Source: CAZAQS01 sp964486825 (GTDB lineage: Bacteria > Chloroflexota > Anaerolineae > Anaerolineales > UBA4823). From it: a stretch of DNA of 17,878 nucleotides. Both the position numbers and the translations under genes were made by a program. Positions 14,521 through 17,878 of this stretch are shown here, in pieces; positions within the stretch are counted from its first letter, which is position 1; every line of letters starts with the position of its first letter. The DNA is taken from NCBI GenBank assembly GCA_964486825.1, contig CAZAQS010000085.1, positions 1 to 17,878 of the forward strand. The letters are read 5' to 3'. The notes below the pieces were generated by a model. That model was not told the DNA's origin and ran no database searches. It was given only the letters and a program-made list of their open reading frames with translations.

Positions 14521-15066
14521 ATGCACGGCATTGTCTCACTCCTCGATGAACCCAATTATTCCAAAGTGGAAAAGCTTTGGTTGGATTTAGAGCTAGAATG
14601 CGGGTTGAAGGGGATCAAAGTCACCCCAATACCACATTTTTCCTGGCAAGTAGCCATGGATTATGATTTGGATCGCCTCAGGCCCGTGCTCGAAGAGATT
14701 GCTGCTTCAGCCAGTCCTTTCAAAGCGTATACCACGGGTGTGGGCATCTTCAGCGGGCCAAAGCCGGTCGTGTTTATCAATGTGGTAAAAACGGACGAGA
14801 TGTTACATTTTCACAAGCTAGTCTGGGAGAAGACCCTTCCCACCGCTCTAGGGATCAGCCCCTTGTATGCCCCTCAGTCCTGGATTCCTCATATTACCAT
14901 CGCTCACAATGATATGGTCTGGCCTTCCGTCAGCTGCGCTATCCAGAAATTGGTCTACCAGCCCTTTAATTGGGAGATCATAGTGAGCTCGATCTCTGTG
15001 ATCAGCCAGGCGGAGGGGTTGGTAGGGGAAGAAAGCATGCATTTTGACTTCATGGGCTCGTCCTAA
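14521..15066 (+). CDS. 2H phosphoesterase-like (2'-5' RNA ligase superfamily) protein
   Basis: The 181-aa protein shows the two H-x-S/T motifs that define 2H phosphoesterases: HFS at residues 39-41 and HIT at 124-126, 85 residues apart, each followed by hydrophobic residues as in the fold's central strands. Superfamily members cleave or form 2',5' or cyclic phosphodiester bonds in RNA fragments and nucleotides. The exact substrate is unknown. The start is only six bases after cofE and inside the F420 cluster, so it is very likely translated with cofE. The 191 bases after it hold a dyad (15217-15234) listed separately. That it takes part in F420 metabolism is inference from position only. Confidence 0.75.
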   Translation: MHGIVSLLDEPNYSKVEKLWLDLELECGLKGIKVTPIPHFSWQVAMDYDLDRLRPVLEEIAASASPFKAYTTGVGIFSGPKPVVFINVVKTDEMLHFHKLVWEKTLPTALGISPLYAPQSWIPHITIAHNDMVWPSVSCAIQKLVYQPFNWEIIVSSISVISQAEGLVGEESMHFDFMGSS

Positions 15067-15216
15067 CCCCCCTGGAGAAATTTATCAACTAGATAGAATG
15101 GGTACACCACTCGATATAGATACAATCCTGTGGGTTTCCAACAACCATAGTATGAGCCGTTTTTATCCCTGATCCTGGAAGATAATTTCATCTAATACAT
15201 TTCTTATCTTCGGGTG

Positions 15217-15234
15217 TTACCATACAACTGGTAA
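15217..15234. promoter_or_regulatory. Inverted repeat TTACCA-N6-TGGTAA upstream of the PPOX gene
   Basis: A perfect 6-bp inverted repeat with a 6-base spacer lies 24 bases before the start codon of the PPOX-family gene. No convincing promoter hexamers were found with it. It could be an operator or the base of a short leader hairpin. Confidence 0.3.
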
Positions 15235-15257
15235 ACCAAAATGTAGGAGGAAAATCA

Positions 15258-15669
15258 ATGCTTTCGAAACTATTTCCAGGCGAATACCGGGACCTCATAG
15301 AAGATGAAAAACGCGCTTTTGCCTTCCTTGCTACCGTGATGGACGACGGGTCCCCGCAGGTCACCCCGGTCTGGTTCAACACGGATGGAGATAATATCCT
15401 CATCAACACGGCTCGCGGGCGGGTCAAGGACCGCAATATGCGCGCCCGGCCCGGGGTATCCCTGGCAATCATCGATCCGGAAGACCCTTATCGTTACATT
15501 CAGATTCGTGGGACTGTGGTTGACTATAGCGAGCAAGCAGGGGATGAGCATATTGATGCCCTGGCAGCCAAATACNNNNNNNNNNCTTAACCAAGAGGTA
15601 TACCCCTGGAAGTCTCCCGGCGAGGCTCGTGTTCGCTATACCATCCGGCCGAAATCGGTTTCGTCTTAA
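15258..15669 (+). CDS. PPOX-class F420-dependent oxidoreductase, interrupted by an assembly gap
   Basis: The gene encodes a small split-barrel flavin/deazaflavin-binding protein of the PPOX-type F420-dependent family. The head (15258-15575, 106 residues) has the conserved LATVMDDGSPQVTPVWF, the GRVKDRNMRARPGVSL loop and YRYIQIRGTV. It stops exactly at a codon boundary where 10 N begin. The tail (15586-15669) reads LNQEVYPWKSPGEARVRYTI and ends RPKSVSS with a stop, the usual family C-terminus. With the printed 10 N the two parts are in different frames, but joining head and tail directly gives an in-frame 133-aa protein of normal length. So the gene is probably intact. AGGAGG precedes the ATG at 15258. 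The substrate is unknown. Confidence 0.88.
15576..15585. other. Assembly gap (10 N)
   Basis: Ten unresolved bases lie inside the PPOX-family gene. The flanking codons suggest that the real distance is zero or a small multiple of three, so the gap size is likely arbitrary. Confidence 0.95.
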
Positions 15670-15697
15670 TCCCTCGCAGGGTTAGCAAGGAGTAATT

Positions 15698-16306
15698 TTG
15701 GCTGAAGATGAAATGATTTCCTTCATCCGCTCCCGTCGCTCTGTGCGCCGCTTCAAGCCAGAAGCTGTCCCTGGCGAGGTATTGGAAAGCATCTTGGAGA
15801 CCGCTCAATGGTCTCCCTCAGCTCATAACCGCCAACCCTGGCGTTTCGTGGTGCTGCGCGAGAGAGATGGAAAAGTGCGCCTGGCAGAGCGTATGGGTAT
15901 GGATTTCAAGCGGGACTTGCAGCGCGATGGTCTGCCTGCTGATGAGGTAAAGGCGCAGGTAGAACGTTCCAGGCGCCGCATTCTGGATGCCCCGCTCGTG
16001 ATCGTGTTGTGTCTCGATCCATCCGAGTTGGATGTATACCCCGATCCCGCTCGTTGCCGGGCCGAGCACCTCATGGCAGTCCAGAGCGTGGCCATGGCTG
16101 GAAGTGCGCTCATGCTTGCCGCCCACGCACACGGCTTGGGTTCGGTATGGATCTGCGCGCCGCTCTTCGCTCCCACCGCTGTCCTGCAAGCCCTGGACTT
16201 GCCTCCCGGTTGGGAGCCCCAAGGGATGGTTTTGACAGGCTATCCGGCACGCATCCCTGAGCCCCGTCCGCGCCGAGCGCTGGCCAGCGTTACACGTTAT
16301 CTATAA
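15698..16306 (+). CDS. Nitroreductase family protein, FbiB C-terminal-domain type (probable dehydro-F420-0 reductase)
   Basis: The 202-aa FMN-dependent protein resembles the C-terminal half of actinobacterial FbiB, which reduces dehydro-F420-0 to F420-0. FMN-contact motifs are RSRRSVRRF (11-19) and SPSAHNRQPWRF (39-50). Further FbiB-like segments are DLQRDGLPADEV, CRAEHLMAVQSVAMAG and GLGSVWICAPLFAP, ending with the WEPQGMVLTGYP region. The start is a TTG at 15698, supported by AAGGAG five bases upstream; the next in-frame ATG is six codons in. It lies 28 bases after the PPOX gene and just before cofD, as a separate gene from cofE. The reductase role is inferred from homology pattern and context; another nitroreductase activity is possible. 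Confidence 0.85.
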   Translation: MAEDEMISFIRSRRSVRRFKPEAVPGEVLESILETAQWSPSAHNRQPWRFVVLRERDGKVRLAERMGMDFKRDLQRDGLPADEVKAQVERSRRRILDAPLVIVLCLDPSELDVYPDPARCRAEHLMAVQSVAMAGSALMLAAHAHGLGSVWICAPLFAPTAVLQALDLPPGWEPQGMVLTGYPARIPEPRPRRALASVTRYL

Positions 16307-16317
16307 GGAAAATGGAG

Positions 16318-17307
16318 ATGGCTTCGCAGCCCGTTGAAGATTTGAAAGTAGTTGCCCTGGCAGGAGGCGTCGGAGGGGCTCGCCTCTCCGACGGGTTAGC
16401 CCAGCTCCTACCCCCGGCGAACCTGACCGTTGTGGTCAACACTGGGGATGATTTTGAACACCTCGGCTTGCTCATTTCCCCCGACCTGGACACTGTCTGC
16501 TATACCCTGGCCGGACTCGCCAACCCCTCAACCGGTTGGGGCCGATCTGGAGAAACCTGGACGGTTATGGAGAGCCTGGAGGCTTTAGGCGGTCCGGGTT
16601 GGTTTCGCCTGGGGGACCGGGACCTGGCTACCCATCTCGAGCGTACCCGCCGCATTCGTGAGGGGCAATCCCTCTCGGAGATTACCCGCGCCTTCTGCAA
16701 GGCCTGGGATGTGGCTGTACGAGTCTTGCCAATGAGTAATGATCGTGTCGCAACCCAGGTGCTGACGACCCAAGGGGTCTTGCCTTTCCAGGATTATTTT
16801 GTTCGCCAGCGTTGCGAGCCCCAGGTGTCCGGCTTCGTTTTCCAGGGCATCGAACGAGCCAGTCCTGCTCCAGGTGTCCTGGAAGCCCTCCAGGCTGCAG
16901 ATGTAGTGGTCATCTGTCCATCTAATCCGTGGGTGAGTATCGATCCTATCTTGAAGTTGCCAGGTATTCGGGCCACTATCGAAATAAAGGCCGTCCTGGC
17001 TGTTTCCCCCATCATCGCCGGGCAGGCCGTCAAGGGCCCAGCAGCCAAGATGTACCGGGAGTTAGGCGTGCAGCCTTCAGCCAAAGCTGTCGCTCTGCAT
17101 TATGGATCCAGGGCCTATTCGGGTTTACTGTCTGGCTTCGTTATGGATAGAAAAGATGCAGATCAGGTTTCCGACCTGACTGCCATCGACTTGGATGTGT
17201 TAACGACGAAGACCTTGATGCTGGATGCTTCGACGCGCCGGAAATTAGCTGAGGATGTGCTTGCTTTAGCCAAAAAAATACTGCCGGCTACGAGTGAGGC
17301 TCGCTAA
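16318..17307 (+). CDS. cofD: 2-phospho-L-lactate transferase (CofD/FbiA)
   Basis: CofD transfers the phospholactyl or enolpyruvyl phosphate group from its GDP-activated form to the deazaflavin Fo, giving F420-0 or dehydro-F420-0 and GMP. The 329-aa protein carries the family signatures LAGGVGGARL (14-23), NTGDDFEHLGL (41-51), ISPDLDTVCYTLAG (53-66), GWFRLGDRDLATH (94-106), LPMSNDRVAT and CPSNPWVSIDPIL. The start at 16318 is preferred since AAGGA lies eight bases upstream; an ATG at 16312 is only two bases from it and would add two residues. It follows the nitroreductase by 11 bases. Its last codons and the bases just after form a hairpin that is the terminator of the opposing small gene. Confidence 0.95.
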   Translation: MASQPVEDLKVVALAGGVGGARLSDGLAQLLPPANLTVVVNTGDDFEHLGLLISPDLDTVCYTLAGLANPSTGWGRSGETWTVMESLEALGGPGWFRLGDRDLATHLERTRRIREGQSLSEITRAFCKAWDVAVRVLPMSNDRVATQVLTTQGVLPFQDYFVRQRCEPQVSGFVFQGIERASPAPGVLEALQAADVVVICPSNPWVSIDPILKLPGIRATIEIKAVLAVSPIIAGQAVKGPAAKMYRELGVQPSAKAVALHYGSRAYSGLLSGFVMDRKDADQVSDLTAIDLDVLTTKTLMLDASTRRKLAEDVLALAKKILPATSEAR

Positions 17308-17314
17308 CCGGCAG
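17272..17314 (-). terminator. Rho-independent terminator for the DUF5679 gene, inside the cofD 3' end
   Basis: CTGCCGG (17281-17287) pairs with CCGGCAG (17308-17314), with an inner CGAG/CTCG stem. On the minus strand the hairpin is followed by TATTTTTTT (17272-17280 on the plus strand reads A-rich). The plus-strand side is followed only by a broken T-rich stretch, so termination of cofD here would be weaker. Confidence 0.65.
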
Positions 17315-17321
17315 CAGGGAT

Positions 17322-17486
17322 CTATTTCTTTTCGGCTTCTTTCGACCCCAGGATCTTGTACATACCTGTGCCGCATACAGTGCATTTCCCGCGTACTGCC
17401 GGGCGGCCGTTTTTCATCGTGACTTGTTCGGGATTTTTGATTTCACGTTTTTGTTTGCACTTTACACAATAGCCTTCTTCAGCCAT
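17322..17486 (-). CDS. DUF5679 small zinc-ribbon protein (54 aa)
   Basis: This short gene encodes MAEEGYCVKCKQKREIKN, then VTMKNGRPAVRGKCTVCGTGMYKI and a lysine-rich end. The two CxxC pairs (CVKC at 7-10, CTVC at 35-38) form a zinc ribbon, and the central motif KNGRPAVRGKC fits the DUF5679 family, small proteins of unknown function found in Chloroflexota and other bacteria. GGAGGG lies five bases before the ATG. It is transcribed against the F420 genes, between cofD and cofC, with its own terminator and an upstream palindrome. A nucleic-acid or protein-binding role is plausible for a zinc ribbon but unproven. Confidence 0.85.
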   Translation of the reverse strand: MAEEGYCVKCKQKREIKNPEQVTMKNGRPAVRGKCTVCGTGMYKILGSKEAEKK

Positions 17487-17507
17487 GGTTCCCTCCGTTT
17501 TGGTCTA

Positions 17508-17528
17508 TACACGCTCAATGAACGTGTA
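17508..17528. promoter_or_regulatory. 21-bp palindrome upstream of the DUF5679 gene, probable operator
   Basis: The arms TACACGCTCA and TGAACGTGTA flank a single central A (17518); nine of ten pairs are complementary. The site lies 22 bases before the DUF5679 start codon on the minus strand, downstream of its likely promoter. Because the dyad has almost no loop it looks like a dimeric repressor site on DNA rather than an RNA hairpin. Confidence 0.5.
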
Positions 17529-17550
17529 ATCAAATATGGATTTAGTGTAT

Positions 17551-17580
17551 CATATATATAAATTAATGGCAAACGTTCAA
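17551..17580 (-). promoter_or_regulatory. Possible promoter of the DUF5679 gene
   Basis: On the minus strand TTGAAC (17575-17580) is followed at 16-18 bases by an AT-rich stretch with TATATA or TATATG (17551-17558). A TATGAT lies slightly further (17549-17554). The start of transcription would fall near 17545, just upstream of the 21-bp palindrome. Confidence 0.35.
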
Positions 17581-17610
17581 AAGCCAGGAAATTCATCATG
17601 GAATAGACCT

Positions 17611-17652
17611 TGCACCGTCCAAGGTGCATCTTCGAACGGGTTGGGTTATAAT
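17611..17652 (+). promoter_or_regulatory. Promoter region of cofC with an overlapping dyad
   Basis: A perfect TATAAT (17647-17652) lies 19 bases before the cofC start. The -35 region is poor (GTGCAT at 17624-17629) and overlaps an inverted repeat, TGCACC (17611-17616) and GGTGCA (17623-17628). The dyad may hold a regulator of cofC. Confidence 0.4.
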
Positions 17653-17671
17653 TAGTCAGGGAGGATCATCT

Positions 17672-17878
17672 ATGTCACTTTGGGCTATTGTGCCTGTCAA
17701 ACCCCTTCGCCGGGGAAAATCACGCCTCGCAGGCATTCTCTCGCAAGACGAACGCGCCAACCTCAACCAAACTTTATTAGCCCACACCCTGGATACCCTG
17801 AAGGCAACCCCCGAAATTGAACAGGTCCTTGTTGTCAGCCGAGATACGGAGGCTTTAGCCCTGGCGCGCGAGCATGGC
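17672..17878 (+). CDS. cofC: 2-phospho-L-lactate guanylyltransferase (CofC/FbiD), N-terminal part, cut by window end
   Basis: CofC/FbiD joins GTP with 2-phospholactate, or with phosphoenolpyruvate in FbiD-type enzymes, to form the activated donor used by CofD. Only 69 codons are visible. The start MSLWAIVPVKPLRRGKSRLA is the family's nucleotide-binding signature (WAIVPVKPL with the KSRLA loop), and QDERANLNQTLLAHTLDTL is the expected helix after it. GGGAGGATC precedes the ATG. The gene starts 364 bases after cofD, separated from it by the opposing DUF5679 gene, so it seems to have its own promoter. Which substrate it uses cannot be told from this part; the neighbouring FbiB-type nitroreductase favours phosphoenolpyruvate. 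Confidence 0.92.
   Translation, partial: MSLWAIVPVKPLRRGKSRLAGILSQDERANLNQTLLAHTLDTLKATPEIEQVLVVSRDTEALALAREHG

Noticed and set aside
15385..15669. Separate 94-aa gene across the N gap
   Set aside because: Only the part after the gap makes sense, and it is the C-terminus of the PPOX-family protein. The part before the gap is an out-of-frame shadow of the same gene.
1..17878. CRISPR arrays, insertion sequences, tRNA or rRNA genes
   Set aside because: No regularly spaced repeats, transposase motifs, terminal repeats or cloverleaf sequences were seen on either strand.

Overview
The window reads like a chromosomal segment of a Chloroflexota bacterium, probably of the Anaerolineae. This is an inference from gene content and style, not from a marker gene: there is no rRNA or tRNA here. 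The supporting signs are a coenzyme F420 gene set in a non-actinobacterial arrangement (separate cofE and FbiB-type nitroreductase), stand-alone DUF1385, DUF1361, DUF5679 and PRC-barrel genes, moderate GC, and strong Shine-Dalgarno sites before most genes. No mobile element, CRISPR array or transfer signature was seen. A run of 10 N at 15576-15585 marks a scaffold join.

Layout: (1) 1-755 holds the 5' end of a leftward M50 site-2 protease gene and a divergent promoter region shared with glnA. (2) 756-2093 is glnA (type I glutamine synthetase). (3) 2114-3082 is a leftward two-gene unit: a ubiquitin-like sulfur-carrier-type protein fused to a zinc ribbon, then a YhhQ-type queuosine-precursor transporter. 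(4) 3140-3346 is a decayed zinc-ribbon gene tail. (5) 3359-3991 is a leftward NarL/LuxR-type response regulator. (6) 3992-4757 is a regulatory stretch with a likely 65-nt small RNA or leader transcript, AGGG/CCCT dyads, an orphan 64-aa gene and a terminator. (7) 4758-7703 holds PRC-barrel, YjbQ-family and Na/phosphate cotransporter genes. (8) 7698-10813 is a leftward group: DUF1361 membrane protein, M20 dipeptidase, DUF1385 membrane protein. (9) 10997-17878 runs rightward: Nudix hydrolase, SsnA-type aminohydrolase, then the F420 genes npdG, cofE, a 2H phosphoesterase-like gene, a PPOX-type F420 oxidoreductase, an FbiB-type nitroreductase, cofD and (cut by the window end) cofC. A small leftward zinc-ribbon gene (DUF5679) sits between cofD and cofC.

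How the genes fit together: CofC activates the phospho-carboxylate, CofD transfers it to the deazaflavin Fo, the nitroreductase probably reduces the dehydro intermediate, and CofE adds glutamates. NpdG charges F420 with hydride from NADPH and the PPOX protein is a probable user of the reduced cofactor. The Fo synthase genes (cofG/cofH or fbiC) are not in the window. The 2H phosphoesterase-like gene, six bases after cofE, has no assigned place in the pathway and is the most interesting unknown in the cluster. Other points of interest are the ubiquitin-like/zinc-ribbon fusion and the possible small RNA beside the response regulator.
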